Shown: in pieces, positions 1 to 11,930 of the stretch
Layout: every line of letters begins with the position of its first letter
Numbering within the stretch: the first letter of the stretch is position 1
Source: Ampullaceana balthica
Lineage: Eukaryota; Mollusca; Gastropoda; Lymnaeidae
Assembly (NCBI GenBank): GCA_944989445.1
Contig: CALYLW010001390.1
Coordinates: 1-64,000, forward strand
Direction of reading: 5' to 3'
Length of the DNA: 64,000 nucleotides
Translations under genes and position numbers: made by a program
The notes under the pieces: generated by a model
What the model was told of the DNA's origin: nothing
Databases searched by the model: none
The model's input: only the letters and a program-made list of their open reading frames with translations

Positions 1-111
1 GTCCAAAGAAGAAAGGGGACAAGTTATATAAATTTATAAATAAACGCTCTTGAACAAGTGTCACTAATTCCTTATATAATGGTGATTTAATTTATATTTG
101 TGAATGATATG
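1..111. other. AT-rich leading flank
   Basis: Short AT-rich stretch with no recognisable gene or repeat. It precedes a broken SINE head. Confidence 0.4.
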
Positions 112-154
112 TAAATTAGGGGCACGGTGGTCGAGAGGCATGCGTGATCAGTTG
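112..154 (+). mobile_element. SINE head fragment cut by a hAT insertion
   Basis: The words GGGGCACGGTGGTCGAG at about 118-134 match the head of the fuller SINE at 184-433 and contain an A-box-like TGGTCGAG. The match ends where the hAT element begins at 155. The simplest reading is that the hAT element landed inside an older SINE copy; the remainder of that SINE is not visible because the far end of the hAT copy is missing. Confidence 0.5.
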
Positions 155-183
155 CAGGGCCGGATTAAGCCATCTTGGTGCCC

Positions 184-433
184 TAGGGGCACGGTGGTCG
201 AGTGGCGTGCGCACTCGACTGGCGTACCGATGGTCACGGTTTCAAATCCATGTTATGGCAAGGATTTGTTCCTGGGCCCTAGGGCGTCCCTGAGTCCACC
301 CAGGGTACCTAACACTAGTTAGGGAAATAAAGGGAGCTGGGTAATGCGTGGAACCCTTATAGCCATGGCCTGTGAACGCTGCATTAATCTTCTGTATAGA
401 AGGAGCGTCTGTATATATAAGATAAGACAAGGC
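184..433 (+). mobile_element. tRNA-derived SINE inserted in hAT copy 1
   Basis: The head has an A-box-like TGGTCGAGTGG (about 194-204) and a B-box-like GGTTTCAAATCC (about 238-249), as expected for an internal RNA polymerase III promoter derived from a tRNA. The body carries GAGTCCACCCAGG (about 294) and CTAACACTAGTTAGGG (about 309), which resemble SINEs I recall from pulmonate snails. It ends with the hairpin tail at 384-430. hAT sequence is recognisable on both sides (CATCTTGGTGCCC before, ATCCCCCACTGACC after), so the SINE is a later arrival. Exact borders are approximate; I could not define a clean duplication. Confidence 0.7.
384..430 (+). repeat. SINE-tail hairpin motif, copy A
   Basis: Contains ATCTTCTGTATAGAAGGAG followed by a TATA-rich stretch and AAGATAAGAC. 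CTTCT and AGAAG can pair across GTAT. The same motif stands alone at 24746, 26928 (minus), 28052 and 48302 (minus). Confidence 0.7.
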
Positions 434-738
434 TCATACCCACAATCTGCCCTGATCCCCCACTGACCGCTGGTATGTTCAATATTAAGCAAACCAACTA
501 AAACACCAAACAGTTGGCGTCACAGGGGATTGCGGGAGGTGCGGACACCAAAGGGTAAAATTCTGTATGCCTCGTTATTTTGCATTGTCATACTCGGAGG
601 GGTCTATGGGGTAAGTATCAAACTGTAGTGACGCCGCTGTTATCACATATGTTTGTACTAGTTTCACTCGAAAAAACCTACGATAAGTTATTTCTGTATT
701 GAAATTAATATTTAATTAATTTTGTAATAATATTAGAC

Positions 739-1321
739 CTATGGCGGATTAAAGCTGAACGGGCTAAAGCAAGGGCCCCCCGATGATTTAAGGGCCCCCA
801 AACTTAGTATATTTTATAATAAAGGTGGACAATTGTTTGCATGAATCCCTGAAAATATAATGCATTAATAATCGCACTTCAATATATTATAATGTCGTAT
901 TTGAAAGACCTGATTTGGTATGCTTAAAAGGGATAATATTAAAGAATATTGTTTATATTCTTTAAAGTATTGATTGTCAATAAGCTCCCCTAGTCGCACG
1001 GAAGTGTGTAGGCTTGTGGTGCAAACGATGCATGGATCTTTTTCCAGTGCTTGAAACATTTTTTTTTCATTTGTCTTTTTACACTTAATTTTAGGATACA
1101 GTCATAAAAATCTTCGAGTTTTGTTTTTTTCATGAATAAAACTTTTGGCTGAGAAGGCCGGTCCCTTAGTACAGTCAAAGCATGAGGAAGGAACCAATGG
1201 ACTATTTAGTGACGTCTTATATTAGCTGCTAACAATCATTTTATTTAAAGCGCCGCTGGCTACGTAGGGCCCCCGTTTGAATTTGCTCCCAGGGGCCCCG
1301 TGCAGTCTTAATCCGCCCCTG
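739..1321. mobile_element. Non-autonomous hAT element, 583 bp, nested in hAT copy 1
   Basis: Left end CTATGGCGGATTAAAG and right end CTTAATCCGCCCCTG form imperfect terminal inverted repeats. The 8 bases on each side are identical: TATTAGAC at 731-738 and at 1322-1329. Copies 2 and 3 lack this insert at the equivalent site. Its ends, including the GGGCCCC-rich subterminal parts, match the short MITE nested in copies 2 and 3 (4287-4455, 41590-41755), so this is a longer sibling. The central 400 bp is unidentified and has two short minus-strand open frames that I do not recognise. Confidence 0.85.
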
Positions 1322-1379
1322 TATTAGACAAACGTACTGTAACTTTTTTTAAAAGATGAGCAAGTCAGAGAAAGCAAAA

Positions 1380-2560
1380 CTTTACATTTTAAAGTTCTTT
1401 ATTCTAGATTACATCTGGCAAAGTTCATCATCAAAGTTAATTTTGCGCAAAATTTCTGTCTCAATCATCAGCAAAGATAAGGAATCAAGCCTTTCTTATT
1501 TCATTAATAATCTACTTAGATTTTTTGTACGTTTTAAATGAGAAAAAGAGCGCTAATTTAAAACGTTCGCAAACATTAATGTTAAAAATATGCGCAATTC
1601 CATTTCTACATTGGAAAAGCAAACTGGGTGTTGTCTCTATTACTTTGTATGATTATGTATGACTCAACGTGTTGTTTTCAGATTTTGGTGCACGAAACTT
1701 GTGGCGAATATATTTGTGTAACTTTTGTAGTTCAGTATATAAATTATTGTTCAGATCTTTAGGATAAGCATTTATTAGTCACACAACACTGAGATGTTTG
1801 TGTTACATCGATCAAACAAGAACATCTAACTCCTATATCATTATATACCTATCCTCATCTACCAATCTCTGTCACAAGTTTGTCAACAATGTAGTAAAAA
1901 GCAGATATACGAAATTTGTCTCTAGCATTCAGAGATACATAAAGGGGCATCACCAGCAATGACCACTGTCTTTCCTTGCAAGTGATCTGCTAGTGAAGAA
2001 TACAAATCAGCACACGTTTTCAAGTTCACGTGCTCATTTCGTAGAGCTTGACTGAATCTGTGAAAATATACCACTTCTTCCCAAAAGACAAGCGTGAGAG
2101 CAATTTTTATTTCTTGTATCTTCTTTGCAATTTTTGTCTGCTCCTCTTCTGGTGTCCCCCTTCGGTGACAGGTCTTATTTTAAACACTCTAACGCTTCTA
2201 TAGTCTGAGGATGAGACTTTAGAATAGCTTTAGTTCCAACAGCTTGTGCTTCCCATCTGCTATCGGAAAGAGAATTTACCAGCGTTCAATCCACAAAGCA
2301 TCCTTTCAGAATCTTTAATCTGTTGGTTGAAGCTGAGAAAAAGTATCGATCAGTTGCACTGTATAGAAGAAGTTTACTGCCTCTAAACAAGAGTCAACGG
2401 CCCTTCATCCTACCAGATTTAGTGAACGGGTAGCACAGGGTATGTAGATAGAAAACTAATTTTCCTCTAGAATTTTGCTCTGCATGACCTTGTAATATCA
2501 AGACATATTAGCTGCGTTATCCGGGACTGATCTCAGCATTTTGCAAAATCAACATTGCAA
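1380..2560 (-). pseudogene. hAT transposase relic (copy 1)
   Basis: Reading the minus strand at about 1426-1490 gives LSLLMIETEILRKINFDD, which fits the extreme C-terminal part of hAT transposases of the DUF4371 / ZMYM1-like group, downstream of the dimerisation domain. Stops and frameshifts break the frame everywhere, so no product is expected. Reading direction is from high to low coordinates; the N-terminal half is missing because the element is truncated near 2560. Family assignment is from residues seen here and in copies 2 and 3, not from a search. Confidence 0.65.
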
Positions 2561-3059
2561 ACTGCTGTCTTAAATTAACGAAGAATTAACAAATAGCTGA
2601 TAAGCAGGGCCGGATTAAGCCATCTTGGTGCCCGAGGCACAAACCCACATCGGTGCCCCCTTCTGCCCCAATCCCCCACTGACCACTGGTATGTTCAATA
2701 TTAAGCAAAACAACAAACAAACAAAACAGTTGGCGTCCCAAAGGATTGCGGAAGGTGCGGACTGCACCGGGTGACACCAAAGGGTAAAATTCTGTATGCC
2801 TCGTTATTTGGCATTGGCATACTCGGAGGAGGTCTATGGGGTAAGTTGTGAGGGGGGTGACACCATGACATACCGAACTCGATGACACCCACCCTAGTGA
2901 CGCCGCTTTTGACACATATGTTTGTACTAGTATCACTCAAATAAAACCTACGATAAGTTATTTCTGTATTAAAATTAATATTTAATTAATTTTGTAATAA
3001 TATGAGACAAACATACCGTAACTTTTTTAATAGATGAGAAAGTCAGAGAAAGCAAACCT

Positions 3060-4201
3060 TTACATTTTAGAGTTATTTATTCTAGATTTACATCTGGCAA
3101 AGTACATCATCAAAGTTAATTTTGCGTAAAATGTCTGTTTCAATCATCAGCAAAGATAAGGAATCAAGCCTTTCTTATTTCATTATCGATCTACTTAGAT
3201 TTTATGTACGTTTTAACTGAGAAAAAGAGCGCTCAGTTAAAACGTTCGTAAACATTAATGTTAAAAATATGCGCAAGTCCATTTCTTCATTGAAAAAGCA
3301 AGCTGGATGTTGTCTCTATTACTTTGTATAATTCTGCATGAGTCAACGTGTTGTTTTCAGATTTGATGCACAGAAACTTGTGGAGAATATCTGAGTGTAA
3401 CTTTTGTAGTTCAGTATATAAATTATTGTTCAGATCTTTAGGATAAACATTTATTAGTCATACACAACACTGAGATGTTTGTGTTACATCGATCAAACTA
3501 GAAAACTAACCACTATATCATTATATACCCATCCTCATCTAACCATCTCTGTCTCAAGTTTGTCAACAATGGCGTAAAAAGCAGATATACGAAATTTGTC
3601 TCTGGCATTCAGAGATATCTGAGAGAGTTTACCAGCGTTCAATCCACAAAGCATCCTTTCAGAATCTTCCATCTGTTGGTTGAAGCTGAGAAAAAGTATC
3701 GATCAGTTGCACTGTATGGAAGAAGTTGACTGCCTCTAAACAAGAGTCAACGGCACTTCTGCCTACCAGATATAGTGAATAGGTAGCACAGGATATGTAG
3801 ATAGAAAACTAATTTTCCTCTAGAATTTTGTTCTGCATGCCCTTGTAATAGCAAGACGTATTAGCTACGTTATCCAGGACTGACCTCTGCATTTCCCAAA
3901 ATCAATATTGCAAACTTCACGTAAGTACTGCAACTCTTGCGTAGCCATGCCTTCACCGGTGTGACTTTGCGGCTCCAAGAAAGTCAAAAAGCGCTCAATG
4001 GGCTCTCCATCTACCACATATCGAAGAACAACACTTAACTGATCTATCGGGTATTGACAAGCTGAAATAACCGGAAGCCTTTACTTCATCTATAATTACT
4101 TGATGGACTTTTGGGGATATAATTTTAATCAATTCTTCACATACATATAGTTTGGGATACATTAGAAGGATTTCCTTTTCCAGAATTTCCTTATTTCTCA
4201 A
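3060..4201 (-). pseudogene. hAT transposase relic (copy 2)
   Basis: The minus-strand frame at 3995-4201 includes IISPKVHQVIIDEVKASG followed by GYFSLSI. That fits the start of the RNase H-like catalytic region in DUF4371-type hAT transposases. Further along (toward lower coordinates) the C-terminal LLMIET...FDD segment is recognisable near 3105-3170. Many stops, frameshifts and a large internal deletion make it non-functional. Such proteins are often annotated as zinc finger MYM-type 1-like in animal genomes, where they are transposon-derived. Confidence 0.65.
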
Positions 4202-4286
4202 TGTGTGATGCTAAAAATGGATCAACGCCAGCAAATTCAATTTTGTAAAGATCCAAATTTTTCATTTGTCCCTTTAAAAGCGATTT

Positions 4287-4455
4287 CAGGGGTGGATTAA
4301 GATTGCATGGGGCCCCTGGCTGCAATTCCACCTGGGGCCCTGTCCACCCACTTTATTATACAATTTAATAAGTTTGGGGTCCCTTAATTTAGTCTTAAAT
4401 CATTGGGGGCCCTTGGCTTTAGCTCAATCAGCCTTCCATTTAATCCGCCACCCTG
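4287..4455. mobile_element. hAT MITE nested in copy 2
   Basis: About 169 bp, from CAGGGGTGGATTAAG to TTAATCCGCCACCCTG, with GGGGCCC-rich subterminal sequence. It sits at the same internal position as the MITE at 41590-41755 in copy 3. The left flank AGCGATTT is preserved; the right duplicate has been eroded here but is partly visible in copy 3. Confidence 0.75.
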
Positions 4456-4596
4456 CTTTAATATTACATTTGCGATTTTCTAACGTCATGTCGATTATGG
4501 ACAATACACACATTTTTCTTGAGGACTTGTGGTGCCCCCCAAACGCTTGGTGCCCAAGGCACGTGCCTTGTTTGCCTATAGGTTAATCCAGCCCTG

Positions 4597-7379
4597 CTGA
4601 TAAAATACATCCTACTCAATATACCTACATTTACTTATTGACTCATACTACCCCAACACCAGTCAAGGGAAGAACTTATCATTTTACATCGTGAATTTAA
4701 AAGGACATATCTTTAAAATTCGATTTACGTTGTCTCACTTATGGGTTTATTTAATTCTATTATTGATTTACATATTTGTAAGAACTCTTTTAAATATTAT
4801 CCTTTAGTTGTAAATGCTGCCTAAAGTTTATTAACCATGTTCTTTTTATTATTAGCTTTGAAGTTTGTGTATATTGTTCACAAATGTCGATTAAATGTAA
4901 TAATTTTTGTTCTGTTTTATTTATTTTATCTTTTTTATAATACTTAAGTTGCTTACACTCACGTCTGTCAAATGATCATGTTATTTGTTCGTTTTTAGTA
5001 ATTTTTAGCTTAAAACTCACATGTCAGCATCCTGGATTTTGCATTGTTGTTGTTTTTGACAATTAAGTCTATGCTTTTCTCCAAGTAACATTAATTGTAA
5101 ATTCTTGCGTCTAGATATTTTTAACATTACAGATTCTTTAAAAAATAAATTCGGGTCGATATGGTTACCACCAACAAAATGCGGAATCATTTTATCAATA
5201 TTTATTTACCGTGTTGTGAAAATGTCCCTCTTGTATACGGGACAAATAAATTCTTCCCCTGGGGTCATGTGAATAATTAAAACAACAATGAACTTCATTG
5301 TGCCATCGTGGACCAGGAGACAGGTCAGTCAGTCTGCAAATTATTTTTAGACGCCTAAACCGTTTCATTGTTATTTTCTCTGATCAATTTCTTTCCGGTG
5401 CCAAAAATAGTTAGAGGATATAATTCAGAATCGAGCCAAAACCCGTGTGGGTTAGGTGAACTAATTGACCTCACTGGCAAGTGACAAAAACGTTCCTCCA
5501 ATGGAGATTAGAAGTCAGAGTTGAAAGGTCAATCGGTATGGTGAAATACGTAAGCCTACCTCAGGGAAATAAATGGATGGGAGCCGTGACAGAAATATGC
5601 ACCGGAAATGATTGAAACTTTGTGGTCCATCACTAATCCTCAGGGATGAGGACTTTCTTGTGAAGGACTCTGGTAGTGGTCTCTCAAGTGTTTATCCCAC
5701 AATTCATGCATGGCATTGTCTAGTGAGTGCATTGAATATGGCGACACTAGTTCACTTTAGCCCAGCGTTATCACTTTGATATTCAAAACTAAATTTATTT
5801 TAATAAATTTTCAAAGTCCAACACTTTTCTTAATTTTTTCTTTATTGTAAATTCGATCATTTTTAATATATTTTTTTGTGGGGGGATCAGTAACTTTAGT
5901 GACCTTGCTTTGAAAAAAAACAGCGCGCACTCCAATTGACTCTTTTCTGTGTCAATCCATTTCGGGAACTTAAGAGGGAACTGTTTAGACTAGTTAAGAG
6001 AAACACAGGCCCTTTAGGCATGCGTATTTTGAAGTCTGTATTTTCAAATAATGCGTAGCCGATCATCTACTCAGCCAATTGTCAGTTACAGGATTTTTGG
6101 CTTATTCAGTTAAAGGAAGCCAGTGGAGATCTGAGCCGGTTTGATGTTGTCACAATGCAACGGGCAATGAAGTTTTTTGTACCTTTTTGAGTCTCTGCAG
6201 TTCGTCTTGAGGAAATCCACAAAGCTAAATGTTGATGTAATCTTGTTTGTATTAGAGTCTCCTACGGCATTTGCTGTTTTCCCATTCATTTTAGGATGCA
6301 ACTGCCCCATGGCACGTAGGTAAGAGAAAAAAAGCCCTGACCACCGAACTATCACAGTGACTCGTTGTGAGCTTACTGTCAGTGTAGAAGCCGAGATCTC
6401 TAATGGTGGTCGACAAGAAAATGTAAGAATTTTTTTTATTGACGTTTGATTAAAATAATCCTTGAGGCAGTATACTATTTTATCTACAAAGCTGTGGGTA
6501 AGTGCCCTGGATCTGCAAGCCTTACAATACACTTAATTTGTGGCCAGATCATGGCCAGATGTTTTATTGTGTCGAAAGCGTTTGATTTCCGTAACAATCA
6601 TCATCGGCTTTTTAAGAAATGTGTACGTCTAGACTGGTTGCGAAATCACTGCCTAATTACGGCTTGAATACATTGAAATGATTACTTTTTGTTTCGCTAG
6701 CCTGCAATCGAATCATTCCGCTTTTATTTGAGTCATGGTCATGGTTTACCTTTAAGGTCTGCCCCATGTAAAACATCATGGTACCTTCTTATTGGTATCT
6801 CCCATTGTAGCTTGCCATCGTCTGCTTGACTTAGCTATTTATCAAAATCTACCATTTGCCATTTAAAAAAAAACTAGTAGTCATGTTATTTTAACGTGAT
6901 GAATCCAAGGGAACAATATACAATAGCTCCTCTTATTGCTAAGAATATAATTTAAATAAAAGATAATAGTAATAATAAAAACGCTGTTTGTATTGTTTTG
7001 AAAGCAGCCATGAACAATAATGATGAGACAAAACACGATATATTTTCATGCTGCATCTAGACGTCGGACCTGATTTATCCAATTTCAACTTAGCAAAAAT
7101 ATAGTGATGTAAAATTATGGTTTGACTTTTTCTTTTAATTTTTTTTTAACTTGCGGTCTTATTCGACATTGCTAAGTTCCTGAACCAATTTAGACTTATC
7201 ATATCATTTTCGCGATGGTGTTGCATAACTTATTTTAATACATATAATGATTTATCTCATATCTGTTTTAAAATGTCATCATAAAACAATACATTTTTTT
7301 TAAAAAGATTATTCTTAAGTACCTCCTGGGTGAGTCAAAGCTTAAATAAACATCTTACCTTGTTGCAGATGGAAGAATG
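4597..7379. other. AT-rich region without assignable gene
   Basis: No tRNA-like, transposon-terminal or tandem structure was recognised. The longest open frame is 140 codons on the minus strand at 6110-6532, with no family resemblance I can name. A run of T followed by GGGGGG lies near 5870-5886. Could be intergenic or intronic. Confidence 0.4.
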
Positions 7380-7394
7380 TTAGAAGGGTGAAAT

Positions 7395-7656
7395 GATGAT
7401 GGAGTCATGAATGGATGGAGAGATAGATGGAAAAGGGATGAATATAGCTATGGATGTAGGAATGAATGAATGTATGAATATAAGGATATATAAATCGTTA
7501 GATGGTTGGATGAATAGATGGGTGGATGGATGAATGGATGGATGGATGGATGGATGGATGGATGGATGGATGGATGGATGGATGGATGGATGGATGGATG
7601 GATGAATGGATGGATGGATGGATGGATGGATGGATGGATCGATGGATGGATGGATA
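7395..7656. repeat. GGAT/ATCC tetranucleotide satellite
   Basis: From about 7516 to 7655 the sequence is nearly pure GGAT repeats with a few substitutions; 7395-7515 is a degenerate lead-in of the same unit. Open frames on both strands (repeating GWMD or PSIH) are by-products of the repeat, not evidence of a gene. Confidence 0.95.
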
Positions 7657-8671
7657 TATTTAAACATCATCAGATGCTCAACACCATGACATCGTCTGTC
7701 CGTCATTCCGCGAGTATCACAGAGTTTAACCTCTCCCTGACCTCCACGTTCAATCTTCTCTTTTCCCCACGTTACTCACATCGCTCCCTTGGGGATGGGG
7801 AATGGGCACAACTACTTCTCCCTCCCCCCTCCCAATCTTCAACTGCAGATGACTTAAGAATCACTTTTTTTTTCTTCCTTTAAACCTGTGTCTCCCAGTC
7901 ACTCCCTCCCCTGTTCATTTCTTCGTTGACCACTTGTTTTTAATTTAAGGTCCGATAGTCTGTTTCCTTGGACGTTCAGACACATTTAAATAAAAAAAAA
8001 TAATTATTATTACTCTTTGTTTATTTTAAAAAGAGATTATTACTTTAGGATTTTTTTCATTTTTAACTGGGCCCACAAAAGGCCAACGTTGCTGCGCTAT
8101 TCAAAGTACCAGACAAAAGTGACAACACACTTTACCTCAACCACCCACTAGACTGACCTAAACAAAGTTTTTAAAATAATGTGATTTAATACGTACAAAG
8201 TAATATGAACGGATATGTTTTATTTTTTTATTTTTTGTAATGAAATCTTGTTTAAAATTAGTAAACCACATCTTTCTACGATTTCGTTTGAATACTAGCT
8301 GCATCCAGTGCATAAGGAAATATTTCATACTGCATAGTAAGTAACATCATTGAGTCATATACTCCATTTACTAATTTCTTATCGTCATTAATTCTAAAGA
8401 AATTAAAGTGAGAAACAATGTTATTTTGAATTTATCAAGATGCATGAAATATTTGGGAAAGAGGTTTTGCGAGATGGAAGAATGATTTATTGATAGAAGA
8501 GAATAGGAAAAACTAATATCGCAAGTTCATAAACAAAATTAGTATTATTTGTAAAAAATAACTGCTTCAATTATCTCCATGCAGATCATGTTTTAAGCAT
8601 ATATATGTGGATTCACTTGCATGTGTTGGAGAATGAGAGGCATATAAAAAGTCATTAAAAACACTGTAGAA
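7657..8671. other. No gene seen
   Basis: CT-rich stretch at 7720-7910 followed by AT-rich sequence. Nothing assignable. Confidence 0.4.
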
Positions 8672-8739
8672 ATGAATGCCAAGCTTTTAACTTTAAAATA
8701 TAGCACAAAACCCGTTCTATTCTATGTTCACAGCCAATG

Positions 8740-9010
8740 GTTTAGGTCAGCAAGAACGATTAGACCTCGGACTGAAACTGACCTAAAGGGTGCTGGCCGG
8801 CGCCGGCCTTGGTCAGCGGTGCATCGGTCAATGCTGGCAATTTCCATGCACCCATTCCATCACGAAGTATTGATCTATGTCAAGTCCCAAAGCCATTGCC
8901 CAAGTGGACAGTGGTCACTGACATGTATTTTCTCCTCATCCACGACTAATTCCCCACCCCCTCCTCAATACTTTTTTAAACACAGTCAGTTCTTTCCCCC
9001 TTATTCAGGT
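8740..9010. other. GC-richer islet with TGGACAGTGGTCA word
   Basis: A local rise in GC with several GGTCA/TGACC words, including TGGACAGTGGTCA at 8905-8917. A 122-codon plus-strand open frame (8672-9040) crosses it but shows no family features. One of several islets sharing these words. Confidence 0.35.
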
Positions 9011-9299
9011 CAGCTCCAAGGTTTTCTCAGGTCTTTATGACTACTCCTGTGTCCATACTTGAACTTCTTGTGGGTTATTTCGATGTTCAGATGGGACAAA
9101 TAAACTTTTGATATTTTTTTGCCAAATAAATGCCATTAATAATTACGGTTAACATTTACTAAAATAATGGTAAAATGTTTCATTTTTGTTTAAATGATCT
9201 TAAACGCTAATTGAAATATTCCAAGTTTTTATTAATGTATATGAAATTTTAGCGTAAGTTGAAATATTTATTGAACACTTAATTTTTTTTAAAGATAAG

Positions 9300-9520
9300 G
9301 GAAGATTTCTAAAAGACAATTGTGATTAATTTTTTTTTAAATTGAGAAAGACATAAGAGAATATCTTGAAAGAGATTTTGAAAGAGAGACAAAGGAAAAG
9401 ATTGGAAGAGATGTGGAGGGAGACACAGAAGAAGAGAATGAAAAAGATTTTGAAATAAGCCTATGCGAGGAGATGAAAAGAGATGTTGAAAGCGAGCATG
9501 AACGCTGATATCTATTTCTT
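9300..9520. repeat. Purine-rich degenerate repeat
   Basis: Loosely repeated words such as GAGATTTTGAAAGAGA and GAAAAGATTGGAAGAGATG on the plus strand. The unit is about 15-30 bp and too degenerate to define. Confidence 0.4.
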
Positions 9521-11537
9521 CTATTGTATTAATCTCCACTAAGTTTTTGTTCGTGACGTAACTTGACAATCAAACAAATGTTCCATTCAAAACGTATACA
9601 GTGGTAGTGGGAGAGAGTGAGAAAGACTTCTATTTTCTAAATGATAAATGTCGAACTCTCTCCATATATGGTTTCATTTATCTCTTTCTGATTCACTCTC
9701 TTACCCGCACAAACAACAACACACACATAATAACACACATAGCAGTAGCACGCATCACTTCAGCAACTAAACAATAATTCGAACGCCCAGGAGGAGAAAT
9801 CCTCACAATGGCCAACGTGTACGTTCTCTTTCCCCCCGACCCTCCTCTCCCTACGCCTATGTCAAACATTCAAATGTTGGTTTGTTTACAGCATGTTCTC
9901 ACCAGCTGCCTCCTCTCCCCCTCCACCCAATCCTCTCGTGGTCCCGTCCGCACACCCACACAACTTGCACTCACGGTGGCCCGCCAATTATGATTGATAT
10001 TTCTCGCATGTTCCTCCCACCGACCTAGCCACGGAAGGCTCCAATTTCAAGTTGTCATCAGTAGCGATAAATCATTTACATGGATCGGGGCAACTTATGA
10101 GTCGGCATGTTGTCACGGGGGGGGGGATACTAAGACTTCAGTCTTCAGGGACTTACTTGGTAGATGCTAGGATTCTCTGACGACGAACAAAGATGTAAAA
10201 TTTGTGATGGTGGTCATTTTAAAATGAATTGAGATCTCGCTTTCGAGCTTGCCCGTTCTTTAGACCCACTGTGCTAATGTCTATTCGGACAAGTGTGGGT
10301 CTTGTGTTGTGAAATTATCAGATTTTTAAATAGCGCTTTAATTTCATTTCCAAAGTCCCTATAAATATACGCAGATCGTATTTGTTCAAGTCTATTCTCA
10401 CTCCCCATCGCTTGTGTTTTCTGTAGTCTATATTCTTGCCACGTCATTGAGACAAGTCTCCAATTCCAAACAATGTTAATTGTAAATGTGCATGCTCACA
10501 TCCTCATCCTATGATTGGCTGATCACTTTGTCTCGCTCGCACTTCCCTTCGACGTCAGCACCACGTTAGAGCACAAGTGGCTCAAAGTCTCAACATCATA
10601 GTTTGGTATCCTCCCTTTGTTCCATGACAACCAGACCATTCACCATTTCCTCACTCACGCCTAGCACGCGTTGTAACACATTTAGTCATATTGTAATATC
10701 ATTCTGGTCAGCTGACCGCCTCGTCATCATCGTCAGGTTACCTGCCGTTCCGCCCTCACCCCCAAAACTACCCAATCTTATCTGTGCGTCAATTAATGCC
10801 GTCTGCTTCCTACTTTCGCGGCCTCCTGTTGTTTTTGGAACTCTCCTGCTGACAGACTGGTCTCCCCTGGTTTACTCCACCACATGTTAGCAGCGATGCT
10901 GGTTCTCATAAATGCCCTGAATGTATTTGGATCTTACGTCAATACGTGCAAATATCGAACTCCTTATTAAAATATATAATATAATATTATATTATTATTT
11001 TTTAGAAACCTTCAGGCTGAGGCTAAACTTGTTCATGAATTTAACACTGCTATACAAGACCGTGAGCACTTCGGAAAAGGTATTTTAAAAAGAATTTCGC
11101 TATTTGACGTTGCTGGAAAATCCTTACTTTAATCCCGTTGCTCTAAAATCGGATGGTTACTTAGATAGTATCCCGGTTACAGCCAATCATAAAACAAGTT
11201 TGTTTAGAAATACTCTTAACAGGTAAAATTTAAAAATAACATTATCCCATGCGACTACAAAGGGGAAAATCATTTTAAATGACTCAAGTTTCTGTCAATG
11301 TTTTGTTTCGTCATAACTGAAAGCAACGGTCAAGGGAACTCCTTGCCTTTAATATGTTTTAAATAAATGTAAATGAATGGCTCACTATCTCAGTTTAATT
11401 TATGAAATAACTTAATAATATGATTGATTCCTATGACAGAAAACGAGCAATTGAACATTGGATTAAAAAAAAACGTTTTTGTTTTGTGGTCAATAACTTT
11501 TCCATAGACATATTCTAGCACTATGGTCTACACTACT
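9521..11537. other. No gene seen
   Basis: AT-rich to mixed sequence; pyrimidine-rich patches at 9810-9960 and 10500-10880 carry open frames without recognisable features. Nothing assignable. Confidence 0.35.
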
Positions 11538-11930
11538 TTAATGGCTATATGTAAGCCTCTTACAGTTTGAGAATTTCTTGTCGTACTGGGATGACTGTTC
11601 GGAGATCTTGAGACACACGCTGTTGAGTAACAGTTTCGACCTTATGACGACATACGCTTCAACATCCTTGTTATCTTTGTCCATATTAGTCTCTTTCTTT
11701 AACCCCTCCCCCAAATTTTGTACATCAAATCTCACTGCTGCACTGCCTACGGCTTTCTTCTTCTCATCAGCGGTTGACGTCTGATGTAGGATGTAGGGAA
11801 AGTCGAGTTCACGTGGACCGCAGCGGAATACGCACGTGACCAGATCAAGACCGACATTGCCAGGTCTGCATTCCTGAGGTCCAGCGGTACACGTCTGGGA
11901 AATCTCACCTGTCATCTTACCTGTGTACAC
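11538..11930 (-). CDS. Possible coding exon, product unknown
   Basis: I do not recognise the product. A 130-codon minus-strand open frame has balanced, hydrophilic composition (runs such as DEKKK and MDKDNKDVEA) and several cysteines near its start, unlike the AT-driven frames elsewhere. The minus strand shows donor-like CAGGTAAG and CAGGTGAG near the 5' side, and an AAACTGTAAGAGG donor-like site near 11570, so a real exon could end before the apparent stop. An acceptor-like TTTCCCAG lies just inside the 5' end. The start codon is therefore uncertain and the frame may be internal to a larger gene. No neighbouring exon was found. It could also be a chance frame. Confidence 0.3.
   Translation of the reverse strand: MYTGKMTGEISQTCTAGPQECRPGNVGLDLVTCVFRCGPRELDFPYILHQTSTADEKKKAVGSAAVRFDVQNLGEGLKKETNMDKDNKDVEAYVVIRSKLLLNSVCLKISEQSSQYDKKFSNCKRLTYSH

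Larger units (their letters stand above)
155..2560 (-). mobile_element. hAT DNA transposon, copy 1 (3'-truncated, with two nested insertions)
   Basis: It starts with CAGGGCCGGATTAAGCC, the same terminal sequence as copies 2 and 3. It is interrupted by a SINE (about 184-433) and by a smaller hAT element (739-1321) with a perfect TATTAGAC duplication. The remainder (1322-2560) aligns by eye with copies 2 and 3, then similarity stops near 2560 without a terminal inverted repeat, so this end is lost. The coding sense of the transposase relic is the minus strand. It lies 45 bases before copy 2 in the same orientation. Confidence 0.8.
2605..4596 (-). mobile_element. hAT DNA transposon, copy 2 (both ends present)
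   Basis: The left end CAGGGCCGGATTAAGCC and the right end GGTTAATCCAGCCCTG are inverted repeats. Flanks are CTGATAAG (2597-2604) and CTGATAAA (4597-4604), a 7-of-8 match, the expected hAT duplication length. It lacks roughly 350 bp that copies 1 and 3 have (junction near 3620), so it is internally deleted. It contains a nested MITE at 4287-4455 near its right end. Confidence 0.9.

Noticed and set aside
6110..6532. 140-codon minus-strand open frame
   Set aside because: No motif or family resemblance; a frame of this length is plausible by chance over six frames of 64 kb.
7380..7883. PSIH / GWMD repeat proteins
   Set aside because: Translation of a GGAT tetranucleotide satellite.
8672..9040. 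122-codon plus-strand frame
   Set aside because: It crosses a GC-richer islet and a polypyrimidine patch; composition is irregular and no domain is visible.
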